A DNA stretch of 64,000 nucleotides. Origin: Aliikangiella sp. G2MR2-5 (GTDB lineage Bacteria; Pseudomonadota; Gammaproteobacteria; Enterobacterales; Kangiellaceae). Positions 39,337 to 50,548 of the stretch are shown piece by piece; the stretch's first letter is position 1, and every line of letters begins with the position of its first letter. The stretch spans positions 1,426,001-1,490,000 of the forward strand of contig NZ_JADPQF010000001.1 of NCBI RefSeq assembly GCF_015687155.1, in the 5' to 3' direction. The notes under the pieces are model-generated. The model was not told the DNA's origin and searched no databases. It saw nothing but the letters and a program-made list of their open reading frames with translations. The translations under genes and the position numbers were made by a program.

Positions 39337-40047
39337 CTACAAGCTCGCAATAGATTCAGATATTTCGCACACAACCTTAAGCGGATCTTCCGCTTGAGTG
39401 ATTGGTCGACCTATTACCAAATAGTCCGAACCAGCATTTATCGCTTTTTGAGGTGTCATTACTCTAGACTGGTCACCTACGTCACTACCCAAGGGACGAA
39501 TTCCCGGAGTAACAAGTTTAAAAGACGATCCTAGTTTCTTTTTGAGCACTTCAGCCTCCTGCGCGGAACAAACCACTCCGTCAAGTCCGCTGGATTTTGC
39601 CAGTTCAGCCAAGTGTAAAACCTGTTCCCCAATGCTTTTTTGAAACCCTATATTCGAATATTGAGCTTCATCCATACTTGTTAACACAGTCACTGCAGTA
39701 AGTAGTGGCCGTTTGTTTCCATACTCGGTCAAAGCATCTAATGCCGTAGACATCATTTTTTGACCTCCAGAGGCGTGAACATTGACCATCCAAACGCCTA
39801 GTTCCGCAGCGGCAACACAAGCCTTGGCGACCGTATTGGGTATATCATGAAACTTTAGATCAAGAAAAACGTCAAACTTTTGTTCCACCAATTGACGAAC
39901 CCAGTCGGGTCCGAAAGCTGTAAACATTTCCTTACCCACTTTTAATTTGCATAATTCAGGATCAAGTTTATCGACCAGTGCTTTTGCGTTATCAAGGTCA
40001 CTAAAATCTAGTGCAACTATAATTTTCGAATCTTTATTAACTGACAT
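39337..40047 (-). CDS. pyrF: orotidine 5'-phosphate decarboxylase
   Basis: Makes UMP, the last step of de novo pyrimidine synthesis. 236 residues with the catalytic [10 protein letters not shown] loop (Asp63, Lys65, Asp68), the N-terminal VALDFSDL and the phosphate-binding TPGIRP and VIGRPIT. It starts 8 bases after the lapB stop: the lapA-lapB-pyrF order is the same as in many gammaproteobacteria, so it shares that transcript. Confidence 0.97.
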   Translation of the reverse strand: MSVNKDSKIIVALDFSDLDNAKALVDKLDPELCKLKVGKEMFTAFGPDWVRQLVEQKFDVFLDLKFHDIPNTVAKACVAAAELGVWMVNVHASGGQKMMSTALDALTEYGNKRPLLTAVTVLTSMDEAQYSNIGFQKSIGEQVLHLAELAKSSGLDGVVCSAQEAEVLKKKLGSSFKLVTPGIRPLGSDVGDQSRVMTPQKAINAGSDYLVIGRPITQAEDPLKVVCEISESIASL

Positions 40048-40055
40048 ATCGACAA

Positions 40056-41234
40056 CTACTCTCCTTCGATTCCCTGTATTGGCTCTACACTTCCCCAGCT
40101 TTTACAGCCGGGACACTGCCAAAACAAAGTTTTTGTATCAAAACCGCAATGGTTACAGTGGTACACAGGCTTATTCTTTAACAATTTGGTAACTACATCA
40201 TGTAGCATTTGAAGGCTTGGCTTGGCTGTCTCACTTGCGTGTTTCAAGTGCAGATTGATCAGCTTTAAAAGCCCTTTAATAGACGGATGCTTTACCATTT
40301 GACGAGCAATAAAATCTGCTGCAACCTTGTCGCCCTGCTCTACTTGTAGCTCTTGGGCATAACTTAGAATAACTGAAATTCCGGCACCGGCTTCTATAGA
40401 CTGCTCTAGAAACTTAATGAAGCCGCGTTGGTCTGAAAGTTGTATAAATGCAGCTCTGATATTATCAATAGCTTCAGGGAGCAAGTTAATATTTTGATGC
40501 ATCAAGTCACGATATGATTTAATCGCCTTTTTATAGCGGCCATTATTATAGTGTATCGTCCCGCTAATCAGAGTTGCTCTGGCACATGATGGATCAATAC
40601 TTAACGCCTTTTTGACCTGGTTAACCGCTTCACGCATCGACTGTTCAAAGATAAACTCTTCCGCCAACTCGCAGTAGAAATGGGCAATCTCTTTTCTTCT
40701 CTCCGGAGCATCGCCGAGATGAAGTTTCTCAGCCACTTTAATTGCGTTTTGCCAATCTTTTGTTTGTTGATAAATTTGCAAAAGTTGAGAGAGACTTGCT
40801 TGCTTGTGTTGAGGGTCTAGAACCAACTCTTTAAAAATATGCTCTGCTCTGTCAAGTAGTCCGGCAGCCATATAGTCATCGCCCAGCTCCAATAGTGACA
40901 TCTTTCTGTGTTTTGCCGAAAGAGAGGGTCTGGCTATTAGATTTTGATGAATTCGAATTGCTCGATCAACTTCACCTCTTTTTCTGAATAAATTACCAAG
41001 CGCTAAATGTGTTTCTACTGTTTCAGAATCAACCTCTAACAAACTGACAAAAGTATCGATAGCCTTATCAGACTGTTCGTTTAGTAAATAATTTAGTCCG
41101 GTAAAATATTGTCTGGATAAACCGGCACTCTTATCGTTAACCTCACTTTTGCCGCTTTGTTTTCCATTGCGATATCCAAAGTACCATGCAATTGGAAACA
41201 AGAGGGCGAATATAATGAGAATTTCGTTTGACAT
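40056..41234 (-). CDS. lapB: lipopolysaccharide assembly protein LapB (YciM)
   Basis: LapB controls LPS synthesis by delivering LpxC to FtsH. 392 residues (E. coli 389): one N-terminal membrane anchor (about 4-22), tandem TPR repeats from about 45 to 330 in the cytoplasm, and a C-terminal rubredoxin-like zinc site with CNHC and CPGC. Next to lapA and pyrF, as expected. Confidence 0.96.
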   Translation of the reverse strand: MSNEILIIFALLFPIAWYFGYRNGKQSGKSEVNDKSAGLSRQYFTGLNYLLNEQSDKAIDTFVSLLEVDSETVETHLALGNLFRKRGEVDRAIRIHQNLIARPSLSAKHRKMSLLELGDDYMAAGLLDRAEHIFKELVLDPQHKQASLSQLLQIYQQTKDWQNAIKVAEKLHLGDAPERRKEIAHFYCELAEEFIFEQSMREAVNQVKKALSIDPSCARATLISGTIHYNNGRYKKAIKSYRDLMHQNINLLPEAIDNIRAAFIQLSDQRGFIKFLEQSIEAGAGISVILSYAQELQVEQGDKVAADFIARQMVKHPSIKGLLKLINLHLKHASETAKPSLQMLHDVVTKLLKNKPVYHCNHCGFDTKTLFWQCPGCKSWGSVEPIQGIEGE

Positions 41235-41252
41235 TAAATCCTGTCCCTTGAC

Positions 41253-41546
41253 CTAATAATCATCTTTAAGTGGTAATGAGCGTAAACTATTAAGCTCTTT
41301 CTGATGCTTGTCGAGTTTAATTCGGGCTTGCTTGAGGAGAAATTTAGTTTTCATTAAGCTTCCAAACAAAGATGCAACGCCCAGAAGAAAACCGACAATA
41401 ATACATAGAACCATTACCCAGTTTAACTGCCACTCTACTTGACCACTAAAATAGTCAATCATAACCATCGAGTCATTTTGCGCAAAGAAAAGCGCAGATG
41501 CGACAAAAATTAGTAACGCTATTATGATTGTAATAAAGTTTCGCAA
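41253..41546 (-). CDS. lapA: lipopolysaccharide assembly protein LapA domain protein
   Basis: 97 residues with two membrane segments (about 4-22 and 42-62) and a Lys-rich helical tail, the LapA/YciS layout. The start is TTG at 41546, preceded by GGGGAAAG; no in-frame ATG falls before the first membrane segment ends. It starts the lapA-lapB-pyrF operon, 149 bases after ihfB. Confidence 0.9.
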   Translation of the reverse strand: MRNFITIIIALLIFVASALFFAQNDSMVMIDYFSGQVEWQLNWVMVLCIIVGFLLGVASLFGSLMKTKFLLKQARIKLDKHQKELNSLRSLPLKDDY

Positions 41547-41643
41547 TTTCTTTCCCCACGCCGACAGAGAGCTTATTTTATCCTAGATTAAATAAGCAGG
41601 TCGATAAGTCGACGAAAATAAAATATGAGTTCCACTGACACAA

Positions 41644-41670
41644 AAAAAGCATATCAATGATATGCTTTTT
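41644..41670 (-). terminator. terminator after ihfB
   Basis: A 13-base stem, AAAAAGCATATCA/TGATATGCTTTTT, with a T-run on the minus strand, 26 bases past the ihfB stop. Confidence 0.85.
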
Positions 41671-41695
41671 AACTACATGAGATTAAACAGGACGG

Positions 41696-41992
41696 CTAAC
41701 CATTTTCCTCCAAAGCAGAATTAACTCTCTCTCTGAGTTCCTTTCCAGGTTTAAAGTGGGGTACATATTTGCCTTCTAGCTCAACAGATTGGCCGGTTTT
41801 CGGATTACGGCCAACTCTGGGTGCACGATAATGAAGCGAGAAACTTCCAAAGCCTCGAATCTCGATTCGCTCACCCTTGGCTAGTGACTGAGCCATATGC
41901 TCTAGAATACATTTTACGACCAGCTCTACATCTTTCAACGATAACTGAGTCTGCCGTGCAGCTAATTTTTCAATTAACTCGGATTTTGTCAT
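41696..41992 (-). CDS. ihfB: integration host factor subunit beta
   Basis: IHF-beta pairs with IHF-alpha to bend DNA in many regulatory and recombination complexes. The ATG at 41992 gives 98 residues beginning [14 protein letters not shown], the family start, with AAAGGA upstream; the open frame continues 10 codons further but without support. DNA-binding arm GRNPKTGQ and IEIRGFGSF are present. It follows rpsA, as in E. coli. Confidence 0.97.
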   Translation of the reverse strand: MTKSELIEKLAARQTQLSLKDVELVVKCILEHMAQSLAKGERIEIRGFGSFSLHYRAPRVGRNPKTGQSVELEGKYVPHFKPGKELRERVNSALEENG

Positions 41993-42071
41993 CAATCCAT
42001 TCCTTTCGTCATAAATAGCCATTAATTCAATGACTTATACAATAGACAATTTATTTATAAAAAGCAAAAAA

Positions 42072-42103
42072 AAATGCCCAAAATCAATAGATTAAGGGCA
42101 TTT
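42072..42103 (-). terminator. terminator after rpsA
   Basis: AAATGCCC/GGGCATTT with a 16-base loop and a nine-base T-run on the minus strand, about 20 bases past the rpsA stop. It separates rpsA from ihfB, so ihfB likely has its own promoter or gets readthrough. Confidence 0.8.
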
Positions 42104-42121
42104 TCTTAAGATTTAGCAGAA

Positions 42122-43798
42122 TTAATCGCGATCCATCTGCTCTTTCAACAAGTCACCTAAGGTTGCAGGTGCTGCTGCAGTGTCACTATCTTTGCTAAAC
42201 TCGGCAATAGCTTCAGCTTCTTCTTGCTTATGCTTGGCTTTAATAGACAAAGTAATTACACGGTTTTTCTTATCTACTGCAGTGAACTTTGCTTCAACTG
42301 AGTCGCCAACAGCAAAGTGCTTGCCAGCGTCTTCAACACGATCATCACTGATTTCTGAAGCTCTTAAGTAACCTTCAACGTTTTCACCCAAAGATACTTT
42401 AACGCCACGAGGTTCAACTTCTGTAACAGTACCTGTAACAACCGTACCTTTACCATTTTCAGCAAGGAATTGCGCAAATGGGTCAGAATCAACTTGCTTG
42501 ATACCTAAAGAAATACGCTCTCTCTCTGCATCAACAGAAAGAACAACCGCTTCAACTTCGTCCCCTTTCTTGTAATCACGTACGGCTTCTTCGCCAGTAA
42601 GAGTCCAGGAAATGTCTGACAAGTGAACAAGACCATCAATACCGCCGTCAAGACCGATGAAGATACCAAAGTCAGTGATCGACTTGATTTTACCTGTAAC
42701 TTTATCGTTCTTGTTAAATTTGCTCGCAAATTCTGTCCACGGATTTGGCACACACTGCTTAAGGCCTAGAGAGATACGACGACGCTCTTCGTCAATATCA
42801 AGAACCATAACTTCAACTTCATCACCCAGATTAACAACTTTGCTTGGGTGGATGTTTTTGTTAGTCCAGTCCATTTCTGAAACGTGAACAAGACCTTCAA
42901 CGCCTTCTTCAATTTCAACAAAGCAACCATAGTCAGTCAGGTTGGTTACACGACCAAACAGACGCGCGCCTTCTGGATAACGACGGTTAAGGTCTGCCCA
43001 TGGATCTTCGCCAAGCTGCTTCATACCTAGTGATACACGTGAACGATCACGATCATACTTAAGGACTTTAACATCGATTTCATCACCAACCTGGACAACT
43101 TCAGAAGGATGCTTAACTCGCTTCCAAGCCATATCAGTGATATGAAGAAGACCATCAACACCACCAAGATCAACGAATGCACCATAGTCAGTAAGATTTT
43201 TAACGATACCTTTAACTTTCGCGCCTTCTTCAAGACGAGCTAACAATTCTTCGCGCTCAGCTGAACTTTCAGCTTCGATTACGCTGCGGCGAGAAACAAC
43301 AACATTGTTACGCTTCTGGTCAAGCTTGATAACTTTGAATTCAAGCTCTTTACCTTCAAGATGAGTAGTATCACGAACTGGACGTACATCAACCAAAGAA
43401 CCAGGAAGGAATGCACGAACATTTTTGACTTCTACAGTGAAACCACCTTTAACTTTACCGGTAATGATACCGATAACGCTTTCATTTGCTTCACAAGCTT
43501 TTTCAAGCTCTAACCAAGTCTCAAAACGCTTGGCTTTTTCACGCGACAATTGAGTCGCCCCGAAACCGTCTTCCAGTGAGTCAAGCGATACATCAACTTC
43601 GTCGCCTACTTCTACTTCAACTTCACCTTGCTCGTTGATGAACTGTGAAAGTGGAATAACACCTTCAGATTTCAAACCAGCATTAACAATTACGGTTTCG
43701 TTATCAATCGCTACCACAGTGCCTTTAACAATCGCACCTGGGCGCATTTCGATTTCATTTAAACTTTGTTCAAACAGTTCTGCGAAATTTTCGCTCAT
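42122..43798 (-). CDS. rpsA: 30S ribosomal protein S1
   Basis: S1 brings mRNA to the small subunit. 558 residues (E. coli 557) with six S1/OB repeats, for instance [19 protein letters not shown] and [19 protein letters not shown]. It starts at the ATG at 43798. The 219-base leader between cmk and rpsA is long enough for its own promoter and for S1 self-regulation, as known in E. coli, though I cannot show the structure. Confidence 0.98.
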   Translation of the reverse strand: MSENFAELFEQSLNEIEMRPGAIVKGTVVAIDNETVIVNAGLKSEGVIPLSQFINEQGEVEVEVGDEVDVSLDSLEDGFGATQLSREKAKRFETWLELEKACEANESVIGIITGKVKGGFTVEVKNVRAFLPGSLVDVRPVRDTTHLEGKELEFKVIKLDQKRNNVVVSRRSVIEAESSAEREELLARLEEGAKVKGIVKNLTDYGAFVDLGGVDGLLHITDMAWKRVKHPSEVVQVGDEIDVKVLKYDRDRSRVSLGMKQLGEDPWADLNRRYPEGARLFGRVTNLTDYGCFVEIEEGVEGLVHVSEMDWTNKNIHPSKVVNLGDEVEVMVLDIDEERRRISLGLKQCVPNPWTEFASKFNKNDKVTGKIKSITDFGIFIGLDGGIDGLVHLSDISWTLTGEEAVRDYKKGDEVEAVVLSVDAERERISLGIKQVDSDPFAQFLAENGKGTVVTGTVTEVEPRGVKVSLGENVEGYLRASEISDDRVEDAGKHFAVGDSVEAKFTAVDKKNRVITLSIKAKHKQEEAEAIAEFSKDSDTAAAPATLGDLLKEQMDRD

Positions 43799-43983
43799 CT
43801 TAAGTACCTGAATAAACGTAACGATCTATGGCTCTTCTTAACCTTAAATCAATACGCGTTGTCTAAAACTCCGAATAACGTCCAGTTAGTTCGGGATTAT
43901 TAAAAAGTGGCTCGCCAATCCTTTAGCAATCCAGATTAATACTTTAAATTTATTTGGAACTTTTTGATTCCCTGAAAGACCAA

Positions 43984-44001
43984 CGTTTACTCGAGTAAAC
44001 G
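43984..44001 (-). repeat. 18-base perfect palindrome after cmk
   Basis: CGTTTACTCGAGTAAACG lies 16 bases past the cmk stop. It is a perfect palindrome without a T-run; it may mark the cmk transcript end or a protein site in front of rpsA. Confidence 0.45.
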
Positions 44002-44017
44002 AAAAATGGACTTGCAG

Positions 44018-44707
44018 TTAAGCCAGTTCCGGAAAGCTTTTAGAAGCGAAATCAAGCACTTGCGTAAGCACTTCAGATATCGAAAGATTCGAGCTATCAA
44101 CAACAAAAGCGCCCTCCGCAGGAACCAATGGTGCCACGGAACGCGTTTGGTCACGCTCATCGCGTGCTTTAATGCTATCTAAAAGCGCGCGCATATTAGC
44201 ATCCACGCCCTTATTTTTCAACTGTTTATAGCGTCTTTCAGCGCGACACTCTGCGCTAGCGGTGAGAAATATTTTTACAGGAGCGTCGGGGAAAACAATC
44301 GTCCCCATATCCCGACCGTCCGCAACCAGACCTGGTAATCGATAGAAGTCTCTTTGTCGCGCCAGCAAAGCATCCCTCACGGTTGGAATTGCTGCGACTT
44401 TCGAAGCGGCCTGGCCTGCTTGATCGGTTCGTATCATTGCGCCAAGATTTTCTCCCTGAAGAAGAGGCTCTATTTCACCTGTATCTTTATTTGAAATAAA
44501 GTCAATATCCAGATTTCTTGCTAAATCAGTAACTTCAGACTCATTATTAATGTCGATTCCATGTTTCTCAACAGCAACCCCCAGCACACGGTATAGAGCC
44601 CCGCTGTCGAGCATATGCCATCCTAACTTGTCTGCAAGCAACTGACTGACGGTACCTTTACCTGCTCCAGAAGGTCCATCAACAGTAATAATAAATTGAT
44701 TATCCAT
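44018..44707 (-). CDS. cmk: cytidylate kinase
   Basis: Phosphorylates CMP and dCMP. 229 residues (E. coli 227) with P-loop GPSGAGKGT (10-18), the substrate motif LDSGALYR, DGRDMGTIVFPDA, and RDERDQTRSVAPL in the lid. It overlaps the serC stop by 8 bases, so the two are translated in tandem. Confidence 0.97.
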   Translation of the reverse strand: MDNQFIITVDGPSGAGKGTVSQLLADKLGWHMLDSGALYRVLGVAVEKHGIDINNESEVTDLARNLDIDFISNKDTGEIEPLLQGENLGAMIRTDQAGQAASKVAAIPTVRDALLARQRDFYRLPGLVADGRDMGTIVFPDAPVKIFLTASAECRAERRYKQLKNKGVDANMRALLDSIKARDERDQTRSVAPLVPAEGAFVVDSSNLSISEVLTQVLDFASKSFPELA

Positions 44708-45791
44708 TTTGTTGCTTGAACTCTTTCATAAAGGCAATTAATGCTTCAACGCCTTCAATTGGCATGGAGTTATAGATGCTTGCCCGCATACCACCAACAC
44801 TTCGGTGTCCTTTCAGGCCAACCAAGCCAGCAGATCTAGCTTCCTTCAAGAATTTATCATTAAGACTTTCATCTTTAAGTATAAAAGGTACATTCATCAG
44901 TGAACGATATTCTGGAGCGATAGGGTTGTGGTAAAAGTCGTCTGAATCCAGGTAGCTATATAGAAGATTTGCCCGCTGATGAGCAAGTTTTTCCATTCCC
45001 TCTACACCACCTTGCTCGAGCAACCACTCAAAAACCAGACTAGCCAGATACCAGGCATAGGTTGGTGGCGTATTGATCATTGAGCCCTGTTCAGCCTGCG
45101 CCTTGTAATTAAAAACTTTGGGGACTCGACTAAAGTCCATTTTGTCCATCAATTCATGCTTAACAATGACGATGGTCATCCCTGCGGGACCAATGTTTTT
45201 TTGAGCACCAGCGTAGATCATATCGAAATCACTCATATTGAGCTTTTCGGATAATATACAAGATGACAAGTCAGCAATTAAAGAACCGTTGGTTTCAGGC
45301 AGGAAAGGAAAACGGATCCCTTCTATTGTTTCATTCGGCGTATAATGGGTATAAACCGGTGACTCGCTTCTAGTCCAGGTTGAAGGTGAAGACAGTGAAC
45401 GTATTCCACTATCATCCATCTGTAAAGCCGGAATTGAATTTATCTTACCGTAACGTGCAGCCTCCTGAGCGGCTTTGGATGACCAGATTCCGTTTTCAAT
45501 ATATTCAGCGGTCTTGTTTTCGGACAAAAGAGACATAGGAATACTGGAGAATTGAAGTGACGCTCCACCATGCATAAACAATACAGCATGTTCTTCTCCA
45601 ATCCCCATTAACTTGCGCAAGTCAGACTCAGCTTTGTTAGCCAGCTCCTGATACTCGCTCGAACGATGGCTAACTTCCATTACAGAAACGCCAAGCCCCC
45701 GCCAGTTAAGCAACTCTTGTTGTGCTTTCTGCATTACGGGTACAGGCAGGGCCGCAGGCCCCGCACAAAAATTATAGGTTTGATTAGTCAC
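44700..45791 (-). CDS. serC: phosphoserine aminotransferase
   Basis: Makes phosphoserine for serine (and phosphohydroxythreonine for vitamin B6). 363 residues (E. coli 362) with FCAGPAALP at the start and the PLP lysine in YAGAQKNIGPAG. The start codon is GTG at 45791 after GAGGT. It sits 42 bases after gyrA and overlaps cmk. Confidence 0.97.
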   Translation of the reverse strand: MTNQTYNFCAGPAALPVPVMQKAQQELLNWRGLGVSVMEVSHRSSEYQELANKAESDLRKLMGIGEEHAVLFMHGGASLQFSSIPMSLLSENKTAEYIENGIWSSKAAQEAARYGKINSIPALQMDDSGIRSLSSPSTWTRSESPVYTHYTPNETIEGIRFPFLPETNGSLIADLSSCILSEKLNMSDFDMIYAGAQKNIGPAGMTIVIVKHELMDKMDFSRVPKVFNYKAQAEQGSMINTPPTYAWYLASLVFEWLLEQGGVEGMEKLAHQRANLLYSYLDSDDFYHNPIAPEYRSLMNVPFILKDESLNDKFLKEARSAGLVGLKGHRSVGGMRASIYNSMPIEGVEALIAFMKEFKQQNG

Positions 45792-45833
45792 CTGATTACC
45801 TCAGATTAAAAGTGAGTTATTTTGTTGAATTAA

Positions 45834-48500
45834 CTACTCTTCCCCATCGTCGCTAGTTGCGTCTTCTGCGGTTGAGTTATCACCCGATTCACTTTCTGTT
45901 GAAGCCTGGTTTTCATTATTTTCGTTATCTATTGCTTGACTAGCACCTTCTTCGCCCTCGACTTCGTCATCACTTTCGAGTTCATCGATTCGTTGAAGTC
46001 CCACAAGGGTTTCACCTTCTTGCAATCGGATCAAGCGCACGCCCTGAGTATTTCTGCCCATAGTACGAATTTCATCAACACGAGTACGGACTAAAGTACC
46101 ACCTTTACTGATAAGCATAATTTCATCACCATCAGCAACACGTACTGCGCTAATTGCTTTACCATTTCTTTCACTTAACTGGATAGAGATAACCCCTTGA
46201 CCACCCCTTCCACGCACAGGATGTTCACTCATACAGGTTCGCTTACCGTAACCGTTCTCAGTAACAGTCAAAATCTGACTGTTTTCATCGGCTCTGACTA
46301 ATGCAATCACTTCCTGTTCCTCGCTTATTCGCATGCCGCGAACACCGCGAGCAGTTCTTCCCATCTCACGAACATTTTCCTCGTGGAATCGAATAACTTT
46401 TCCTGCATCACTGAACAACATAAGTTCATCTTGTCCGTTTGTTACAACAGTACCAATGAGCTCATCACCGTCATCTAATCTTAGTGCGATAATACCGTTT
46501 GAGCGTGGTCGAGAAAACGCTTCAAGTGAAGTCTTTTTAACCGTTCCACTAGCAGTTGCCATAAACACATAATGCTCAGAATCAAACTCTTTAACATTCA
46601 AAATAGAAGTAATTCGCTCGCCTTCTTCTAAAGGCAGAATGTTAACGATTGGCTTACCCTGTGAGCCTCGGCTTGCAAGTGGAAGCTGGAAGGTTCTTAA
46701 CCAGTAGACTTTACCGATGCTCGAGAAGCAAAGGATTGTTGCGTGAGTCGACACAACCAGCAACTTCTCAATAAAGTCTTCATCTTTCATTTTGGTGGCA
46801 GACTTGCCTTTACCACCACGCCTTTGTGCTTCGTAAGAAGTTAATGGCTGGTATTTTACATATCCCTGGTGAGATAGAGTCACTACAACATCTTCTTCTG
46901 GAATCAAATCTTCGATCATTAGATCTGCAGAACTATTGGTAATTTCAGTTCGTCTTTCATCTCCGAAAGCTTCCTGAACTTCCACCAGTTCTTCTCTGAT
47001 TACTTCCATCAACCGCTCGGTGCTTCCCAAAATAGCCAACAACTCTGCAATCAACGCGATTAAATCTTTATAATCATTGATGATTTTCTCATGCTCAAGA
47101 CCTGTCAACTTATGCAGCCTCAAGTCAAGGATTGCTTGTGCCTGAACTGGTGAAAGGTGATATAAACCATCTTTTAAGCCATATTGAGGCTCCAGGTCAT
47201 CTGGACGACATGCGTCAGCGCCGGCTCCTTCTAGCATGCTTAATACCGCAGCAGCTTCCCAGCCTTTTGCAACTAATTGCTCTTTTGCTACAGCTGGTGT
47301 CGGTGCTTTTTTGATCAACTCGATAATTTCATCAATATTAGCAAGAGCAATAGCCAGGCCTTCAAGAACATGAGCTTTTTCTCTAGCTTTGCGTAAATCA
47401 AATACTGTACGACGAGTAACAACTTCTCTACGGTGTCTAATAAAGGCTTCAATCATTTCCTTGAGGTTGAAAAGCTTCGGCTGACCATTTTCCAAAGCCA
47501 CCATATTAATACCGAACACCGTCTGCATCTGCGACTGGGCGTATAGGTTGTTCATCACCACTTCGGCATTTTCGCCGCGACGAAGCTCAATAACCATGCG
47601 CATACCGTCTTTGTCTGACTCATCGCGAAGTCCGGTAATACCTTCTACTTTTTTGTCTTTTACTAGCTCAGCAATTTTTTCAATCAGGCGAGCTTTGTTA
47701 ACCTGGTAAGGAATTTCTGTAACAACAATGCTTTCTTTGCCTTTACTATCTGTTTCAATATGATGACGAGCTCGAATATAAATACGCCCCCTACCGGTCT
47801 TGTATGCTTGAACAATACCCGCCCGGCCATTGATAATACCCTGGGTAGGAAAATCCGGGCCTGGAATATATTCCATCAATCCATCAATATCGATCTCAGG
47901 ATTTTCCATAACGGCTAAGCAACCGTCGATAACTTCAGTTAGATTGTGCGGCGCAATATTGGTAGCCATACCAACCGCGATACCAGCAGAACCATTAACT
48001 AATAGATTTGGAATGCGGGTCGGCAAAACTGTCGGCTCTGATTCTGTGCCATCATAGTTTTCAGCCCAGTCAACAGTTTCCTTCTCTAGATCCGATAGTA
48101 ACTGATGGGCCATTTTGTCCATGCGAACTTCTGTGTAACGCATCGCTGCAGGAGAGTCTCCATCAACAGATCCAAAGTTCCCCTGACCATCCACAAGCAT
48201 GTAACGAAGAGAAAATGGCTGAGCCATACGAACAATAGTATCGTAAACAGCGGTGTCACCATGCGGGTGGTATTTACCTATTACATCCCCGACAACACGG
48301 GCAGATTTTTTATAAGCTTTATTGTAATCATTACCCAGCTCATTCATTGCGTATAACACTCGGCGATGAACCGGCTTTAAACCATCTCTTACGTCAGGCA
48401 ATGCACGCCCAACAATAACGCTCATGGCATAATCAAGGTAGGAAACTTTTAACTCGTCTTCGATGTTAATCGGCAGGACTTCTTTTGCAAACTCACCCAT
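45834..48500 (-). CDS. gyrA: DNA gyrase subunit A
   Basis: Introduces negative supercoils with GyrB. 888 residues (E. coli 875): winged-helix and tower domains with catalytic Tyr122 (AAMRYTEVR), coiled coil, and a C-terminal beta-pinwheel with the GyrA-box (QRRGGKG). The quinolone-determining region reads HGDTAVYD, so position 83 is Thr where E. coli has Ser, and Asp87 is kept. The last 60 residues are a Glu/Asp/Ser-rich tail longer than usual. First gene of the run to cmk. Confidence 0.98.
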   Translation of the reverse strand: MGEFAKEVLPINIEDELKVSYLDYAMSVIVGRALPDVRDGLKPVHRRVLYAMNELGNDYNKAYKKSARVVGDVIGKYHPHGDTAVYDTIVRMAQPFSLRYMLVDGQGNFGSVDGDSPAAMRYTEVRMDKMAHQLLSDLEKETVDWAENYDGTESEPTVLPTRIPNLLVNGSAGIAVGMATNIAPHNLTEVIDGCLAVMENPEIDIDGLMEYIPGPDFPTQGIINGRAGIVQAYKTGRGRIYIRARHHIETDSKGKESIVVTEIPYQVNKARLIEKIAELVKDKKVEGITGLRDESDKDGMRMVIELRRGENAEVVMNNLYAQSQMQTVFGINMVALENGQPKLFNLKEMIEAFIRHRREVVTRRTVFDLRKAREKAHVLEGLAIALANIDEIIELIKKAPTPAVAKEQLVAKGWEAAAVLSMLEGAGADACRPDDLEPQYGLKDGLYHLSPVQAQAILDLRLHKLTGLEHEKIINDYKDLIALIAELLAILGSTERLMEVIREELVEVQEAFGDERRTEITNSSADLMIEDLIPEEDVVVTLSHQGYVKYQPLTSYEAQRRGGKGKSATKMKDEDFIEKLLVVSTHATILCFSSIGKVYWLRTFQLPLASRGSQGKPIVNILPLEEGERITSILNVKEFDSEHYVFMATASGTVKKTSLEAFSRPRSNGIIALRLDDGDELIGTVVTNGQDELMLFSDAGKVIRFHEENVREMGRTARGVRGMRISEEQEVIALVRADENSQILTVTENGYGKRTCMSEHPVRGRGGQGVISIQLSERNGKAISAVRVADGDEIMLISKGGTLVRTRVDEIRTMGRNTQGVRLIRLQEGETLVGLQRIDELESDDEVEGEEGASQAIDNENNENQASTESESGDNSTAEDATSDDGEE

Positions 48501-48690
48501 AAACTACAATCGTTCCTTATCTTATTGATTTTATACGTTTTTTAAACCTTTTATTTTGGCAAGAAAACTGTTTAAAAAACGTTCAATTTATAGTTGCGCA
48601 CGAGGCGCTATCAAGCGGCCGATTGTAGCATAAAAGCAGGGATAATTGGTGAGTTTATTTTGTTTAAGAGGGGATAAAATATCACTATTG

Positions 48691-48717
48691 CCAAACGGTC
48701 AAATTTTGACCGTTTGG
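48691..48717. terminator. 27-base inverted repeat downstream of the GGDEF gene
   Basis: Arms CCAAACGGTCAAA and TTTGACCGTTTGG match perfectly around one central base. It lies 33 bases past the GGDEF stop and about 190 bases before gyrA. The stem is strong but no T-run follows, so it may be a terminator-like hairpin or a dimer-protein site in the gyrA upstream region. Confidence 0.5.
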
Positions 48718-48749
48718 TCCTGACAATTGAAGCCTATTCAATAAAACTT

Positions 48750-50507
48750 TTATTCGGTGGGTTGAACGACAACCTGATTGCGACCACGGCGCTTAGCCAG
48801 ATACATAGCTTCATCAGCGTGAGAAATCAGATCTTTTAGTAAATAGCCTGTTGACCGGGTATTGGCGATACCAAAACTGGCCGAAACATCAAACTCGAAG
48901 CCGGTACTGCTAGTATCAATTTCTGAAACTCGTTTTCTACAGTCTTCAGCAATTTTCTGCGCTTGCTCTATTTCACATCCAGGTAGAAGAATGGCAAACT
49001 CCTCTCCTCCAATACGACCGAAAACGTCGACCTTGCGAACACATTGAGAACAAGCCTTAGTTGCCAACTGTAGAACAATATCTCCAACCGGATGCCCATA
49101 AGCATCATTAATCTTCTTAAAGTTATCCAAATCGAACAAGACCATGCTTACATTTCGCCCAGACTTGGTCATGATTTGCAAAACATCCTCAGCACTTCGC
49201 GTGAAATGTGCGCGATTACAAATTCCAGTTAGGCCATCATACTCAGCTAGATACTTCAACTTTCTTTGAGAACTTCTGAAATACAATATCCAGGCAATGA
49301 GTATCGCCACGCAAAACACCAGCAAGCTAATGATCCAGCGATTATTTTCTGCTTCTTCCTTTGCCAGTTCCTGCTGCAACCGAAGAATACTATTTTGTTT
49401 ATTGAGTGAGTCAATTTCCGCATCTTTTTCCGCAGACTGTCTTTTTGCGGATTCTATAGCTAACTGACGTCCATTAATTTCCTGAAAGTGCTTCTTTTCG
49501 GCTTCAAAGTAATCCCTTAAATAACGAATTGCATCTTCAAGATTATTCTGCTTTAAGCTGCTTAAGTGGAGTATGTTATAGGCTTCAGCCACTGAACGCG
49601 TGGTATTTACCTGAGCATCACTATCCACCGCTTTCTGAGCATATTTTTTGGCATTTAATATATCTTCAAGACTCCAATAAGCTCTCGATAGAATAGAATA
49701 GGATTGAACAATATTTAATTGATATCGTGTTTTTTCAATATTGGGCAAATTTTCTAAAATAAGATCTGAAGCTTCTTTTGCTTTTCCTTCCTTCAAAAGA
49801 AAGTGCGCTAAATGAATTCGAATAACGTTAGCGATTATCTGCTCGTTAGCCTGAGCACAAATATCAATCGCATTATTAAACTCTTTCCTAAAGTCCAACT
49901 CTGCTCCGATTAACCTTTGTGCTTTAAGATTCATTCCCTGGGCCAAACAAATAGAGCGCTTGTCGTTACTTTCTTTTAGAACCTCACTTAAATAAGTAAT
50001 CGTAACTTTATGATATTCGATCTCATCATAAAAAATCGCTGCGGCAATCAAACCTTGATGCCGAATATTAGTATCGATAATCTTTTCTTTGCTTATCTCG
50101 ATAAATCTGATGAACTCTAATCCCGCTCCCCATTTACGACTAAAAGCGTACAGGTTAACCAGTGAAAGCGCTGCACGGTATCGAATTTCTACACTTTGTG
50201 CGTTTTTGAAAACATGCAAATAAGATCTTTCAGCTTCATCCACCAAGCCCTTTAAAGCGCTTTCATACCCTTTTAGATATAAAAAGAAATAGCGTTCATT
50301 TATCGAAAGGTTTTGAAACTGAGGCTCTAGTTGCCGCAAAAGCGATACAAACCGGGCACTGTCTGAAGATTTAACTTTATCAGCCATCCGCAGCACTTTA
50401 ATCGCCGGCATTGGGCTGTCCTCGGATCTAGCTTCTCCAGACTTTGCGCTATGTGTGATCATTAAGACCACACTAAAAAATAAATAAAGAAAAAACGGCC
50501 TGTTCAT
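48750..50507 (-). CDS. TPR-containing membrane diguanylate cyclase (GGDEF)
   Basis: From the ATG at 50507 (585 residues, AGGTG ahead of it; an in-frame GTG at 50519 would add four residues). A signal peptide (MNRPFFLYLFFSVVLMITH) is followed by a periplasmic region of TPR-like helices (about 45-350), a coiled coil, one membrane segment (about 390-412), then a cytoplasmic GGDEF domain. The active site GGEEF is intact and the inhibitory I-site RKVD lies at the proper five residues before it, so it should make c-di-GMP under product control. It begins 41 bases past the RiPP precursor stop in the same direction, so readthrough is possible. Confidence 0.92.
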   Translation of the reverse strand: MNRPFFLYLFFSVVLMITHSAKSGEARSEDSPMPAIKVLRMADKVKSSDSARFVSLLRQLEPQFQNLSINERYFFLYLKGYESALKGLVDEAERSYLHVFKNAQSVEIRYRAALSLVNLYAFSRKWGAGLEFIRFIEISKEKIIDTNIRHQGLIAAAIFYDEIEYHKVTITYLSEVLKESNDKRSICLAQGMNLKAQRLIGAELDFRKEFNNAIDICAQANEQIIANVIRIHLAHFLLKEGKAKEASDLILENLPNIEKTRYQLNIVQSYSILSRAYWSLEDILNAKKYAQKAVDSDAQVNTTRSVAEAYNILHLSSLKQNNLEDAIRYLRDYFEAEKKHFQEINGRQLAIESAKRQSAEKDAEIDSLNKQNSILRLQQELAKEEAENNRWIISLLVFCVAILIAWILYFRSSQRKLKYLAEYDGLTGICNRAHFTRSAEDVLQIMTKSGRNVSMVLFDLDNFKKINDAYGHPVGDIVLQLATKACSQCVRKVDVFGRIGGEEFAILLPGCEIEQAQKIAEDCRKRVSEIDTSSTGFEFDVSASFGIANTRSTGYLLKDLISHADEAMYLAKRRGRNQVVVQPTE

Positions 50508-50548
50508 TAGATCAGACACCTATTAGGTATAAATTTGAAGGATTCAGG

